Of a DNA stretch of 64,000 nucleotides, positions 41,301 through 50,460 are shown one piece after another. Origin of the DNA: Bradyrhizobium hereditatis (GTDB lineage: Bacteria > Pseudomonadota > Alphaproteobacteria > Rhizobiales > Xanthobacteraceae); the NCBI RefSeq assembly GCF_020329435.1, contig NZ_JAGKJK010000024.1, positions 18,945-82,944 on the forward strand, read 5' to 3'. The translations under genes were made by a program, and so were the position numbers. The notes beneath the pieces were generated by a model, which worked only from the letters and a program-made list of their open reading frames with translations, was not told the origin of the DNA and did not search any database. Every line of letters starts with the position of its first letter. Position 1 is the first letter of the stretch.

Positions 41301-42512
41301 ATGAGCGCGACAGAGAAAGCAGCGCCGGCCGGCGTCCCAAGCCTGGACGTCGATCCATTCTCGACCGAGTTCTTCGAGGATCCGCACGCGATCCACGACG
41401 TTCTCCGCGAGGCCGGCCCGGTGGTCTGGCTCGACAAATGGGGCGTCTACGGTGTGGCGCGCTATGCCGAGGTGCACGCCGTTCTCAACGATCCCCTGAC
41501 GTTCTGTTCGAGCCGCGGCGTCGGCTTAAGCGATTTCGCCAAGGAAAAGCCGTGGCGGCCGCAAAGCATCATCCTCGAGGCAGACCCGCCGGCGCATACC
41601 CGCACGCGCGCGGTGCTGAACCAGGTGCTGTCGGCAACCGCCATGAAGCCGCTCCGCGGTCATTTCACCGCATTGGCCGAAGCCAAGGTCGATGAGCTAC
41701 TCTCGCGCGGCAGCTTTGATGCCATCACCGAACTTGCGGAAGCCTATCCCCTGTCAGTCTTCCCCGATGCGCTCGGACTGAAGCAGGAAGGGCGCGAGCA
41801 TCTCTTGCCTTATGCGAGCTTGGTGTTCAACGCGTTCGGTCCGCCGAACCAGCTGCGCCAGGAGGCGATCGAGCGCTCGGCGCCGCATCAGGCCTATGTC
41901 GCCGAACAATGCCAGCGCGAGAACCTGGCCCCCGGCGGCTTCGGCGCCTGCATCCATGCCCGCGCCGATGCCGGCGATATCACCCATGAGGAGGCGCCGC
42001 TGCTGGTGCGTTCGTTGCTGTCGGCCGGACTCGACACCACCGTCTATGGCATCGGCGCAGCCGTCTATAGTCTGGCGCGCTTTCCCGAGCAGCTGGCAAA
42101 GCTGCGCAGCGATCCCACGCTGGCACGCAACGCATTCGAAGAAGCGATCCGCTTCGAAAGCCCGGTGCAGACCTTCTTCCGCACCACCACGCGCGAGGTC
42201 GAACTCGGCGGCCATACCATCGGCGAGGACGAAAAAATCCTGATGTTCCTAGGCGCCGCCAATCGCGATCCGCGCCGCTGGGAAAACCCTGATCGTTACG
42301 ACATCACTCGTCGCACATCGGGCCATGTCGGCTTTGGCTCGGGCATTCACATGTGCGTCGGCCAGCTCGTTGCGCGCCTCGAAGGCGAAGTGATGCTGGC
42401 AGCGATCGCACGCAAGGTTGGCAGCATCGAGATCACCGGCCCCGTGAAGCGCCGCTACAACAACACGCTACGCGGCCTTGAAAGCCTCCCGATCACCATT
42501 TCTCCGGCCTGA
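41301..42512 (+). CDS. Cytochrome P450, CYP199A type (para-substituted benzoate monooxygenase)
   Basis: A 403-residue soluble P450. From memory it matches R. palustris CYP199A2 nearly residue for residue in long segments such as YGVARYAEVHAVLNDPLTFC and RGVGLSDFAKEKPWRP. The I-helix AGLDTTVYG, the ExxR motif (EEAIRFESP) and the haem loop FGSGIHMCVGQLVARLEG are intact. CYP199A enzymes O-demethylate or hydroxylate 4-methoxybenzoate, cinnamate derivatives and similar para-substituted acids. The start at 41301 has AGGAG six bases upstream. The next gene is its ferredoxin; the ferredoxin reductase is not in the window. Confidence 0.93.
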   Translation: MSATEKAAPAGVPSLDVDPFSTEFFEDPHAIHDVLREAGPVVWLDKWGVYGVARYAEVHAVLNDPLTFCSSRGVGLSDFAKEKPWRPQSIILEADPPAHTRTRAVLNQVLSATAMKPLRGHFTALAEAKVDELLSRGSFDAITELAEAYPLSVFPDALGLKQEGREHLLPYASLVFNAFGPPNQLRQEAIERSAPHQAYVAEQCQRENLAPGGFGACIHARADAGDITHEEAPLLVRSLLSAGLDTTVYGIGAAVYSLARFPEQLAKLRSDPTLARNAFEEAIRFESPVQTFFRTTTREVELGGHTIGEDEKILMFLGAANRDPRRWENPDRYDITRRTSGHVGFGSGIHMCVGQLVARLEGEVMLAAIARKVGSIEITGPVKRRYNNTLRGLESLPITISPA

Positions 42513-42522
42513 CGGACGCTCC

Positions 42523-42846
42523 ATGCCAAGCATCACCTTCATCCATCCCGACAGCCGCCGTCAGCAGATCGAGGCGGGCGATGGCGAAAGCGCGATGCAG
42601 GCCGCGACACGCAATGATGTCAGCGGAATCCTGGCCGAATGCGGCGGCAACGCCATGTGCGCGACCTGCCATGTCTATGTCGACGAGGACTGGCTCTCTC
42701 GCCTGCCGCCGATGGGCGACGACGAGGACGCGCTGCTGGACGGCGCGGCCGCCGAGCGGCGGGCCAACAGCCGGCTGTCCTGCCAGATCAAGCTCGATGC
42801 CGATCTCGATGGTTTGGTTCTCAATTTGCCGGACCGGCAACTATAG
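42523..42846 (+). CDS. pux: 2Fe-2S ferredoxin (palustrisredoxin-like)
   Basis: A 107-residue vertebrate-type [2Fe-2S] ferredoxin. The cluster ligands follow C-x5-C-x2-C-xn-C: AECGGNAMCATCHVYVDEDW, with the last cysteine in RLSCQIKLD. It is the electron donor to the P450 encoded 10 bases upstream, as palustrisredoxin (Pux) is to CYP199A2. It acts in the cytosol and needs a separate FAD-containing reductase, which is not encoded nearby. The start is the ATG at 42523; the longer frame overlaps the P450 end. Confidence 0.92.
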   Translation: MPSITFIHPDSRRQQIEAGDGESAMQAATRNDVSGILAECGGNAMCATCHVYVDEDWLSRLPPMGDDEDALLDGAAAERRANSRLSCQIKLDADLDGLVLNLPDRQL

Positions 42847-42919
42847 CGGCGCCGCCGGCCCATATCGCAAACCCGGCGAAGTTCGGGAACGCTCAATCAA
42901 CATTTGGAGGAGAAAAACG

Positions 42920-44134
42920 ATGCGGGATTTCGGATTTGGTCTGGCGCTTGCCTTGTCTTTTGCAATGTGCAGTGCGGCGTATGCGCAGATATCAGATAAT
43001 GTCGTGCGTATCGGCGTGCTCAATGACATCTCCGGCATCTTCCAGGACACCAACGGCATGGGTTCGGTGGAGGCCGCGCGCATGGCGGCGGAAGATTTCA
43101 ATGGCGGCGGCAAGGGCATCAAGGTCGAGATCGTCTACGCCGATCACCAGAACAAGGCCGACGTGGGATCTGCGATCGTGCGCAAATGGCTCGATGTCGA
43201 CGGCGTCGATGCCGTGGTCGATGTGCCGAATTCCGCTGTCGGCCTCACTATCAATTCGCTGCTGCGCGACAGCCGCATGACGTTTCTAGCGTCATCGACC
43301 GCGAGTTCCGATCTGACCGGCAAGGCCTGCTCGCCCAACACCATCCAGTGGGTCAACGACGCCTGGGCGACCGGCAACTCGACGGCCGCGGCGATGATGG
43401 CGCGCGGCGGCAAGGAGTGGTTCTTCATCACGGTGAATTTCGCGCTCGGCCAGGGCATCGAGGCCGAAGCCACCAACTACATCGAAAAACACGGCGGCAA
43501 GGTGCTGGGCTCAGCGAAACACCCGCTCAACACGCCGGATTTTGCTTCGCTGCTGCTGCAGGCGCAGAATTCCAAGGCCAAGGTGATCGGGCTCGCCAAT
43601 GCCGGCGGCGACACCGTCAATGCGGTGAAGCAGGCGGCCGAGTTCGGGCTTCAGCAGAGCGGCCAAACCATGGTGGCGTTCCTGCTGTTCATCAACGACA
43701 TCCACGGCATGGGGCTGAAGGTGGGGCAGGGCCTGCAATTGTTCGAGGCGTTCTACTGGGACATGGACGACGATACCCGCGCCTTTGCCAAGCGCTTCGG
43801 CGCGCGTCCCGGCATGAACGGCAAGATGCCGAGCGGCAACCAGGCTGGCGTCTATGCCTCCACGCTCGCTTATCTCAATGCGGTGGCGGCGACCGGCAGC
43901 GATCACGCCAAGGACGCCGTGCCGCAGATGAAGAAGTTCAAGGGCAAGGACAAATTGTTCGGCGACGTGACCATCCGCCAGGACGGCCGCGTCATCCACC
44001 CGATGTACCTGTTCGAGGTGAAGAAGCCGGAAGAGTCGAAATATCCCTACGACTACTACAAGCTGGTCTCCACCATTCCCGCCGACCAGGCCTTCCGCCC
44101 TCTCGCCGAAGGCGGCTGCTCGCTGGTGAAATGA
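42920..44134 (+). CDS. Branched-chain-amino-acid-type ABC substrate-binding protein (aromatic-compound class)
   Basis: A 404-residue SBP family 6 protein with a signal peptide ending AAYAQ (about residue 22). The mature start DNVVRIGVLNDISGIFQDTN, the ADHQNKADVG segment and the C-terminal HPMYLFEVKKPEES make it a close paralogue of the protein at 39228. It follows the ferredoxin gene by 73 bases with a GGAGGAG site, so it is probably in the P450 operon and binds the P450 substrate or a related aromatic acid. Its permease partners are elsewhere. Confidence 0.9.
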   Translation: MRDFGFGLALALSFAMCSAAYAQISDNVVRIGVLNDISGIFQDTNGMGSVEAARMAAEDFNGGGKGIKVEIVYADHQNKADVGSAIVRKWLDVDGVDAVVDVPNSAVGLTINSLLRDSRMTFLASSTASSDLTGKACSPNTIQWVNDAWATGNSTAAAMMARGGKEWFFITVNFALGQGIEAEATNYIEKHGGKVLGSAKHPLNTPDFASLLLQAQNSKAKVIGLANAGGDTVNAVKQAAEFGLQQSGQTMVAFLLFINDIHGMGLKVGQGLQLFEAFYWDMDDDTRAFAKRFGARPGMNGKMPSGNQAGVYASTLAYLNAVAATGSDHAKDAVPQMKKFKGKDKLFGDVTIRQDGRVIHPMYLFEVKKPEESKYPYDYYKLVSTIPADQAFRPLAEGGCSLVK

Positions 44135-44144
44135 CGCCGCTGTC

Positions 44145-44190
44145 CTCCCTCTCCCGCTTGCGGGGGAGGGTCGGGGTGGGGGTGCCGCCG
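44145..44190. repeat. Dispersed repeat (family B), short form
   Basis: A single half-unit with CCTCTCCCGCTTGCGGGGGA and GGGTCGGGGTGGGGGTGCC, directly after the binding-protein gene. Confidence 0.65.
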
Positions 44191-44302
44191 CATAGCGGAT
44201 ATCGAATGTCGGCCAATTCAGCCCGAATTGATTTCGATTGACGTCCGCACAGCGTGAACCATTGTAAGCTCAACGACGAGCCGCGCGGTAGCGGAGGAAA
44301 CA

Positions 44303-45970
44303 ATGCAACGTCTCAGATTCGTGTCGATCCAGCTAGCGTCGCTGGCGCTTGCGATTTCGCTTTCTACCGCCAATGCGATGGCCGCGAAGATGACCGGCGA
44401 TCCGGCAGCGACATGCCGCGGCCTGGTCGGAGAGGCCGACAATGCGGTCAAGATCGATTCCGCAGCGATCGTCGCGCCTTCGCCGCTCGCGGTCGCCGAG
44501 AAAGGACCGACTCCGGCGGCACGCGTCACTCCGGCCAATCCTGAATTCTGCAAGGTGCTCGGCCACATCGCGCCATCAGATCCCAGTGCGCCGCCGATCA
44601 AGTTCCAGGTCAACCTGCCGCTCGAATGGAACGGCCGCTCGCTGCAATATGGCGGCGGCGGCTTCAACGGCGTGCTGATCACCGGGCTTACCCTGCCGCC
44701 GGCCTATCCGTTCGGCGCGCCATCGCCGTTGGCGCGCGGCTTCGTTACCTACGGCACGGATTCCGGCCACGAGACGAAACCGGGCGAGCCGCCGCAGGCT
44801 TTTGCGCTCAACGACGAGGCGTTCGAGAATTTCGCCCATCGCTCCTATAAGCGCGTGCGCGATGCCGCTGTCGCCCTGATGGTGCGCGCCTACGGCAATC
44901 CGCCGGCAAAGCTCTACTTCATGGGATCATCGGAAGGCGGCCGCGAGGCGCTGACGATGGCGCAACGCTATCCCGATGATTTTGACGGCCTCTTCGCCCG
45001 CGTGCCCGTCATCAACTGGGTCGGTTTGCAGCATGCCGGCACGCGGTCGGGGCTCGTCACGATGGGCGAAGGCTGGATACGCCCGGCGCAGGTCGATCTT
45101 GTCGCCAACGCGGTTCTCAAGGCCTGCGACAAGGCAGATGGCGCCGAAGATATGCTGGTTCTGGATCCGGTTGGCTGCAAGGCGAAATTCCAGGTGGAAG
45201 AGCTGCGCTGCGCGGCGGGCCAGAGTGGCGACCAATGCCTGACTGGGGCGCAAATCACAGCGATCAAGACGCTGCATTCGACCTACAAATTCTCCTTCCC
45301 GCTGGAGAATGGTCTTGATGACTATCCGGGCTGGGGCGTCTCGGGCGAAAACATCCCGGCGTTCGGTCCGACCGGCGGCTGGAACGCCTGGTGGCTTGGC
45401 AAGGCGGCGCCGGTGCAGCCGCCAGCCCCGAGCAACGGCATCGCCTGGATCTATGGCGCGGGCGGCATTCAGTATGTCTTTGCGCGCAACCCGAAGCTCG
45501 ATGTCACGACCTACAAGCCTGACGACCACAAGGAGCGGTTGCTTCAGGTGTCGCGGTTGATGGATTCGACTAACCCGGACCTGAGCCGCTTTGCCGCGCG
45601 CGGCGGCAAGCTCGTCATTCTCGAGAACATGGCGGACTACGCCCAGAGCCCCTACGCGGGCATCCGCTATTTCGAAAACGTGCAGCGCAAGCTCGGCAAG
45701 GAGACGACGGCGGAGTTCGCCCGCCTCTACATCGCGCCCGGCGTCGATCACGTCGGCTCCGGCGCGCCCGCCAATGTTGACATGCTGACGGTGCTCGTTG
45801 ACTGGGTCGAGAACGGCAGGGCGCCGGGTGATCTCGAAGTCATCGAGCAGCGGCTCGACACGCCAGCGTTCGAGACGACGCGCTCGCTGCCATTGTGCCA
45901 GTGGCCGGCATGGCCGCATTACAAATCGGGACCGGTCGATCGCGCCGCGAGTTTTGCCTGCGCGCCGTGA
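44303..45970 (+). CDS. Tannase/feruloyl esterase family hydrolase (exported)
   Basis: A 555-residue exported alpha/beta hydrolase of the tannase family. A signal peptide spans about residues 1-28 (MQRLRFVSIQLASLALAIS, then ANAMAA). The nucleophile motif GSSEGGREALTMAQRYP (serine near residue 214) is followed by the family FDGLFARVPVINW. A cysteine pair typical of the family may flank the triad, and the late segment GVDHVGSGAPANVDMLTVLVDWVENG supplies the His region. It probably releases hydroxycinnamic or gallic acids from plant esters outside the cytoplasm, feeding the fcs and P450 routes nearby. Confidence 0.88.
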   Translation: MQRLRFVSIQLASLALAISLSTANAMAAKMTGDPAATCRGLVGEADNAVKIDSAAIVAPSPLAVAEKGPTPAARVTPANPEFCKVLGHIAPSDPSAPPIKFQVNLPLEWNGRSLQYGGGGFNGVLITGLTLPPAYPFGAPSPLARGFVTYGTDSGHETKPGEPPQAFALNDEAFENFAHRSYKRVRDAAVALMVRAYGNPPAKLYFMGSSEGGREALTMAQRYPDDFDGLFARVPVINWVGLQHAGTRSGLVTMGEGWIRPAQVDLVANAVLKACDKADGAEDMLVLDPVGCKAKFQVEELRCAAGQSGDQCLTGAQITAIKTLHSTYKFSFPLENGLDDYPGWGVSGENIPAFGPTGGWNAWWLGKAAPVQPPAPSNGIAWIYGAGGIQYVFARNPKLDVTTYKPDDHKERLLQVSRLMDSTNPDLSRFAARGGKLVILENMADYAQSPYAGIRYFENVQRKLGKETTAEFARLYIAPGVDHVGSGAPANVDMLTVLVDWVENGRAPGDLEVIEQRLDTPAFETTRSLPLCQWPAWPHYKSGPVDRAASFACAP

Positions 45971-45994
45971 GCAAACCTAGTCGTACTGCGTGAC

Positions 45995-46139
45995 AAGCTC
46001 CTCATGGTGAGGAGCGCCAACGGGTCCGCGCGCAGCGCGGCCCGATGACAGGCGCCGCGCGTCTCGAACCACGAGGCCCCGTCCGTCTGTGGCCTACATC
46101 CTTCGAGACGCCCGCTTTGCGGGCTCCTCAGGATGAGGT
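45995..46139. repeat. Dispersed repeat (family C), long form
   Basis: The gap between the convergent tannase and NDH-2 genes. From CTCATGGTGAGGAGCGCCAA it follows the unit at 38418 with few differences for over 100 bases. Confidence 0.8.
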
Positions 46140-46164
46140 TGAACAGATCATGATGCAGCATGAT

Positions 46165-47439
46165 CTAACCCGTCACCTTGCTGGACCCTTGCGTGATCAG
46201 CCGCGCGGCGCGCTGGTCGCGGGCGTGAATCCATAGCCAGCTGAGGGCGACGCTGAGCCGGTTGCGCAGGCCGATCAGGAAGTAGATGTGGGCGATGCCC
46301 CAGATCCACCAGGCGAGATTGCCGCGCAGCTTCATCCAGCCGAAATCGATCACCGCCTTGCGCTTGCCGATCTGCGCGAGGCTGCCGGCGTGCTTGTACT
46401 TGAACGGCGGCAGCGTGCTGCCGTTCAGACGCGCCTTGATCAGCGCCGCCACATAGCGTCCCTGCTGCTTGGCCGCCGGTGCGATGCCCGGCACTGGATT
46501 GCCGTCGGGGCCGGCGATCGTCACGGTATCGCCAATTGCAAACACATCGGGATGGCCGGGTACGGTCAGATCAGGCTCGACCTTCAGGCGGTAGGCGCGG
46601 TCGGCCGGCGCATTCAGCCATTCCGCTGCGCGCGAGGCACGCACGCCGGCGGCCCAGACGATGGTTCGCGCCTCCAGCTTTTTGCCGCCAAAGACCACGC
46701 CATCGATGGCGCATTCGGTGACGGGCTGGCCCAGCACCACCTCGACGCCGAGCTCTTCCAGCGCGCGCTGCGCATAAGTGGAAAGATCTTCCGGAAATCC
46801 TGCGAGCACCCGCGGGCCGGCCTCGACCAGGACGACGCGCGTCTTGTGGGTGTCGATATTGCGGAAGTCCGGCGGCAGCGTGTCCTGGGCGAGGTCGGCG
46901 ATGGTGCCGGCCATTTCGACGCCGGTCGGGCCGGCGCCGATGATGACGAAGGTCAGTAGCGCGGCGCGCTTGACAGGATCGGTCTCGCGCTCGGCGCGCT
47001 CGAAGGCAACGAGGATGCGCCGCCGCAGCGTGGTGGCGTCTTCCAGCGTTTTCAGGCCGGGCGCAAACGGCTCCCATTCGTCGTGGCCGAAATAGGCGTG
47101 GCGGGCGCCGGTAGCGAGCACCAGCGTGTCGTAGGCGATGGTCTCGCCGTCTTCGAGCCGCACGCGCTTTTCTGCGGCATCAACGCCGTTCACATTGGCG
47201 AACAGCGTCGTGGCCTCCTTGCGGTGGCGCAGAAGATAGCGGATTGGCCAGGCGATTTCCGAGGTCGCCAGCGAAGCGGTCGCGACCTGATAGAGCAGCG
47301 GCTGAAACAGATGGTGGTTCCTGCGGTCGATCAGGGTGATCCTGACCGGCGCACCGGCGAGCCCAAAGGCCGTTTCCAGCCCGCCGAAACCGGCGCCGAC
47401 GATCACCACGTGATGAGGCTGTTTCGGCGCTGTCGTCAT
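46165..47439 (-). CDS. ndh: Type II NADH dehydrogenase (NDH-2-like FAD oxidoreductase)
   Basis: A 424-residue flavoprotein. The FAD-binding GxGxxG is VVIVGAGFGGLETAFGLA (about residues 11-28). The NAD-binding motif is FVIIGAGPTGVEMAGTIADL (about 165-184), and the FAD-contacting FAIGDTVTI follows near residue 300. A C-terminal hydrophobic stretch (WWIWGIAHIYFLIGL) should attach it to the inner membrane. It transfers electrons from NADH to quinone without proton pumping. The start is the ATG at 47439, since the longer frame has no homology pattern. It is a single gene, divergent from an ABM-like protein gene. Confidence 0.9.
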   Translation of the reverse strand: MTTAPKQPHHVVIVGAGFGGLETAFGLAGAPVRITLIDRRNHHLFQPLLYQVATASLATSEIAWPIRYLLRHRKEATTLFANVNGVDAAEKRVRLEDGETIAYDTLVLATGARHAYFGHDEWEPFAPGLKTLEDATTLRRRILVAFERAERETDPVKRAALLTFVIIGAGPTGVEMAGTIADLAQDTLPPDFRNIDTHKTRVVLVEAGPRVLAGFPEDLSTYAQRALEELGVEVVLGQPVTECAIDGVVFGGKKLEARTIVWAAGVRASRAAEWLNAPADRAYRLKVEPDLTVPGHPDVFAIGDTVTIAGPDGNPVPGIAPAAKQQGRYVAALIKARLNGSTLPPFKYKHAGSLAQIGKRKAVIDFGWMKLRGNLAWWIWGIAHIYFLIGLRNRLSVALSWLWIHARDQRAARLITQGSSKVTG

Positions 47440-47648
47440 GTGATGCGACCCCGGTTTCAGATGTCTCAACGCACTGAGTATGTAGCCATTCGCGCCCAGC
47501 GGTCCAAGGCACCTTTGCCAATCGGGCAATAACGAAAGCCTATCGGAACCTCGAAAAGATTCTTCGCTGTCCCGCATCCTTTGGCTCGTTCCAAACGTCC
47601 TTGGGATCGAAGCGCGCCGCCTTTGCGGCCACCACCTAGGAGATCGCC

Positions 47649-47957
47649 ATGCGACGGACCGTGATAAGATACAAGACAAGGCCGGAAATGGCCGACAGGA
47701 ACGCTGAACTGGTCGAAAGCGTGTTTGCCGAACTGAAAGCCGCACAACCGGAAGGCCTCCGCTATCTGTCGCTGCGACTGGAGGACGACACCTTTATCCA
47801 TTTCGTCGAGACCGCAGCCGACGACGGCGCGAGCGCCTTGCCGAAGCTTTCGGCATTCGCAGCGTTCCAGAACGGCATTCGGGAGCGTTGCGCCGAGCCG
47901 CCGCTCGCCAAAGGCGCGACCGTCGTCGGCAATTATCGCATGCTGCGCGAAAGCTGA
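47649..47957 (+). CDS. Small ABM-like/ferredoxin-fold protein next to an ECF sigma factor
   Basis: A 102-residue protein with the alternating pattern of a dimeric alpha-beta barrel (RRTVIRYKTRPEMADRN, LRYLSLRLEDDTFIHFVE, KLSAFAAFQNGIRERC), as in antibiotic-biosynthesis-monooxygenase-like proteins. The reaction, if any, is unknown. A TAGGAG site precedes the ATG. The sigma-factor gene starts 16 bases after its stop, so the two form an operon. Such pairs usually mean that the small enzyme is a target or co-sensor of the sigma factor; this is an inference. Confidence 0.7.
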   Translation: MRRTVIRYKTRPEMADRNAELVESVFAELKAAQPEGLRYLSLRLEDDTFIHFVETAADDGASALPKLSAFAAFQNGIRERCAEPPLAKGATVVGNYRMLRES

Positions 47958-47973
47958 ATTCGCCGGAGACAGA

Positions 47974-48861
47974 ATGACAGTGGTGCCCGAGACCTCAGAC
48001 GCCGCGGACATCGAACGCCTTCTGATAGCGATGCGGCCAAGATTGCATCGCTATTGCGCGCGCATGGTCGGCTCGGTCATCGATGGCGAGGACGTGCTGC
48101 AGGACGCGCTAATCAAGGCGGTGGAGGCGCATGCCTCCGCCGGCACTATCGGCAATCCCGAAGGCTGGCTGTTCCGCATCGCGCACAACACCGCACTGGA
48201 TTTCCTGCGCCGGCGCAGCCGCCTGGAAACGCTTCAAGGCGATGCGGAGGTGGACATGATCGTTGACCAGCTCGATGCCGTGGAAAGCCGCCAGATCGCC
48301 GCCACTACCTTGCGCACCTTCATGCGCCTGCCGGTGGCGCAGCGTGCAAGCGTGATCCTGATGGATGTGCTTGGATGCTCGCTCAAGGAAATCTGCGAGG
48401 TCATGGATTGCAGCCTGCCCGCGGCCAAAGCCTTCCTGCATCGCGGCCGCGCGCAACTGCGCGAAATCGCCGCTGAACCGGACGATGCGCCGCAAGCCAG
48501 ATTATCGGATGCCGATCGCGCAAGGCTCGGCGCCTATGTCGCCCATTTCAACGCGCGCGATTTCGACGCGATCCGCGCCATGATTGCCGACGACATCCGG
48601 CTCGACCTCGTCAACAAGACGCGCATGCGCGGCAAGGCCGAGGTGTCCCGCTATTTCGGCAACTACGCCAGCGTCAGCGACTGGCATCTGGTGCCCGGCC
48701 TGGTGGAGGGGCGTCCCGCCATCCTGGTGTTCGATCCGAACGAGCGTGGATCAGGCCCAAAATATTTCATGTTGCTGGATTGGTCGGCCGGCCAGGTTAC
48801 AGTCATCAGGGATTTCCGGCACGCGGCCTACGTCATTGACGGCGCTGACTATCTGATCTGA
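47974..48861 (+). CDS. ECF sigma factor with C-terminal SnoaL-like domain
   Basis: A 295-residue protein. Sigma region 2 spans about 15-80 (RLHRYCARMVGSVIDGEDVL, then NPEGWLFRIAHNTALDFLRR). Region 4 spans about 110-165 (LPVAQRASVILMDVLGCSLK, then LPAAKAFLHRGRAQLREI). Residues about 180-290 form a SnoaL/NTF2-like domain (AYVAHFNARDFDAIRAMIAD, then RGKAEVSRYFGNYASVSDWH). ECFs with such an extension do not use a classical anti-sigma factor; the extension itself modulates activity. It is co-transcribed with the ABM-like gene and no anti-sigma gene is present. Confidence 0.88.
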   Translation: MTVVPETSDAADIERLLIAMRPRLHRYCARMVGSVIDGEDVLQDALIKAVEAHASAGTIGNPEGWLFRIAHNTALDFLRRRSRLETLQGDAEVDMIVDQLDAVESRQIAATTLRTFMRLPVAQRASVILMDVLGCSLKEICEVMDCSLPAAKAFLHRGRAQLREIAAEPDDAPQARLSDADRARLGAYVAHFNARDFDAIRAMIADDIRLDLVNKTRMRGKAEVSRYFGNYASVSDWHLVPGLVEGRPAILVFDPNERGSGPKYFMLLDWSAGQVTVIRDFRHAAYVIDGADYLI

Positions 48862-49156
48862 CCTTACTCGAGCGAACCCGCCCTAAGCCGCTCACGGACC
48901 CGCTCGGCCACCTGAAACTGCGACAATCGTTGCCCCAGCAACCGGCACTATAGTTCTTGCCATCCCCGCCATCCGCGAATTATGGTGCAGGTGGGTTAAG
49001 CATGCGCCGAAGGTCCAAAGCCGGATCAACGGGTTCTTGCTTGCCGCTGACCGGCGACTTCGCGCACAAAATACCTCAGTGATAATGAGGCGCGCGAGGA
49101 AAGCGCCGGTCGCCCGGGTGACCCGGGTTGTTTCGATAACGAGGAGGGGAGTGATT
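48862..49156. other. Intergenic region, promoter of the branched-chain-type importer
   Basis: No gene is supported in these 295 bases. A small dyad CCTCAGTGATAATGAGG lies at about 49075-49091, some 65 bases before the binding-protein start; its role is unknown. Confidence 0.4.
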
Positions 49157-50332
49157 ATGAAAAAGGCATTCTGGCTGGCAGGCGCGATGGTTCTGGCGCT
49201 GGCGCAGCCCGCATCCGCTGGCGATACCATCAAGATCGGCTTTGTCTCGACCTTCAGCGGCCCGACCGCTGTGATCGGCAACGACATGCGCAATTCTTTC
49301 GAACTGGCGCTCGACCATCTCGGCCGCAAGATGGCCGGCAAGCCTGTCGAGGTGATCTACGAGGACGATGGCCAGAAGCCCGACGTCGGCAAGCAGAAGA
49401 CCGAGAAGCTGATCCAGTCCGACAAGGTCGACTTCATTGTCGGCTACATCTGGTCGAACGTGCTGCTGGCGTCGCTGAAGACCGCGGTCGATTCCAAAAC
49501 CTTCCTGATCACGGCCAATGCCGGCCCCTCCCAGCTCGCCGGCGAACTCTGCTCGCCTTACGTTTTCTCGACCTCGTGGCAGAACGACCAGACCCCGCAG
49601 GCGGTCGGCACCTACATGAACCAGAAGGGCGTGAAATCAGTGTTCCTGATCGGCCCGAACTATGCCGCCGGCAAGGACATGCTGGCCGGCGTTAAGAGTA
49701 CCTTCAAGGGCCAGGTCGTGGGCGAGGAATATACGGTGTGGCCGAGCCAGCTCGACTTCTCCGCCGAGCTCACCAAGGCCAAGAACTCCAAGGCCGAGTC
49801 GATCTTCGTGTTCTATCCGGGCGCGGCCGGCGTCCAGTTCCTTAATCAGTATGCGCAGGCCGGACTCAAGGGACAGATCCCGCTCTATACCGCCTTCACC
49901 ATCGACGAATTGACGCTGCCGCTGCAGAAAGAGAATGCGCTCGGCATTCCCGGCGCGCAGCAATGGGTCAATGATCTGCCGTTCCCGGAGAACAAGAAGT
50001 TCGTCGAGGACTATCGCAAGAAGTACACCGGCCTGCGGCCGACCTTCTACGGCGCGCAGTCCTATGACGCCGCGAACCTGATCAACAGCGCGGTGGTTGC
50101 CGTGAAGGGCGATACCTCGAAGAAGGACGAGATGAAGGCCGAGATGGAGAAGGCCAACTTCAAGTCCGTGCGCGGGCCGTTCAAATACGGCAACAACCAC
50201 ATTCCGATCCAGAATTTTTATCTGCAGGACGTGGTCAAGGACGCCGACGGCCAGCTCTCGCTGAAGACGGTGGCGACCATCGTCGAGAACGACCAGGATC
50301 GCTACCACGACAAATGTCCGATGAAGAAGTGA
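49157..50332 (+). CDS. Branched-chain-amino-acid-type ABC substrate-binding protein
   Basis: A 391-residue periplasmic protein of SBP family 6 with a signal peptide (MKKAFWLAGAMVLALAQPAS, cleavage after ASA). The mature start GDTIKIGFVSTFSGPTAVIG and the segments YEDDGQKPDVGKQKTEKLIQ and FLIGPNYAAGKDM are typical. It is less like the two proteins at 39228 and 42920 than they are like each other. It has a GAGGAGGGG ribosome site. The four livHMGF-type genes follow after 239 bases containing a terminator-like hairpin, so this is the binding protein of that importer. The ligand is unknown and could be an aromatic acid. Confidence 0.9.
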   Translation: MKKAFWLAGAMVLALAQPASAGDTIKIGFVSTFSGPTAVIGNDMRNSFELALDHLGRKMAGKPVEVIYEDDGQKPDVGKQKTEKLIQSDKVDFIVGYIWSNVLLASLKTAVDSKTFLITANAGPSQLAGELCSPYVFSTSWQNDQTPQAVGTYMNQKGVKSVFLIGPNYAAGKDMLAGVKSTFKGQVVGEEYTVWPSQLDFSAELTKAKNSKAESIFVFYPGAAGVQFLNQYAQAGLKGQIPLYTAFTIDELTLPLQKENALGIPGAQQWVNDLPFPENKKFVEDYRKKYTGLRPTFYGAQSYDAANLINSAVVAVKGDTSKKDEMKAEMEKANFKSVRGPFKYGNNHIPIQNFYLQDVVKDADGQLSLKTVATIVENDQDRYHDKCPMKK

Positions 50333-50411
50333 TTGTTGGCATGGCCGGTGCATGATCGCCGGAGCGCGTCCTCGGGCTTGACCCGGAGGCGGTTTGCGAC
50401 AGATCATCCGC

Positions 50412-50460
50412 CCAACAAGAAAAATGGCGGCGGCGCAGATGTGCTGCCGCTGTTTTGTTG
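50412..50460. terminator. Terminator-like hairpin between binding-protein and permease genes
   Basis: GGCGGCGGCGC and GTGCTGCCGCT pair over 11 positions (three G-U) around AGAT and are followed by GTTTTGTTG; an outer CAACA-AAAA / TTTTGTTG pairing extends the stem. Partial termination here would keep binding protein in excess over permease. Confidence 0.6.

Noticed and set aside
40522..41304. A + strand frame of 260 codons after the ownerless operator
   Set aside because: It is antisense to the marR gene over most of its length and shows no protein family pattern. Only the promoter-like signals are kept as a finding.
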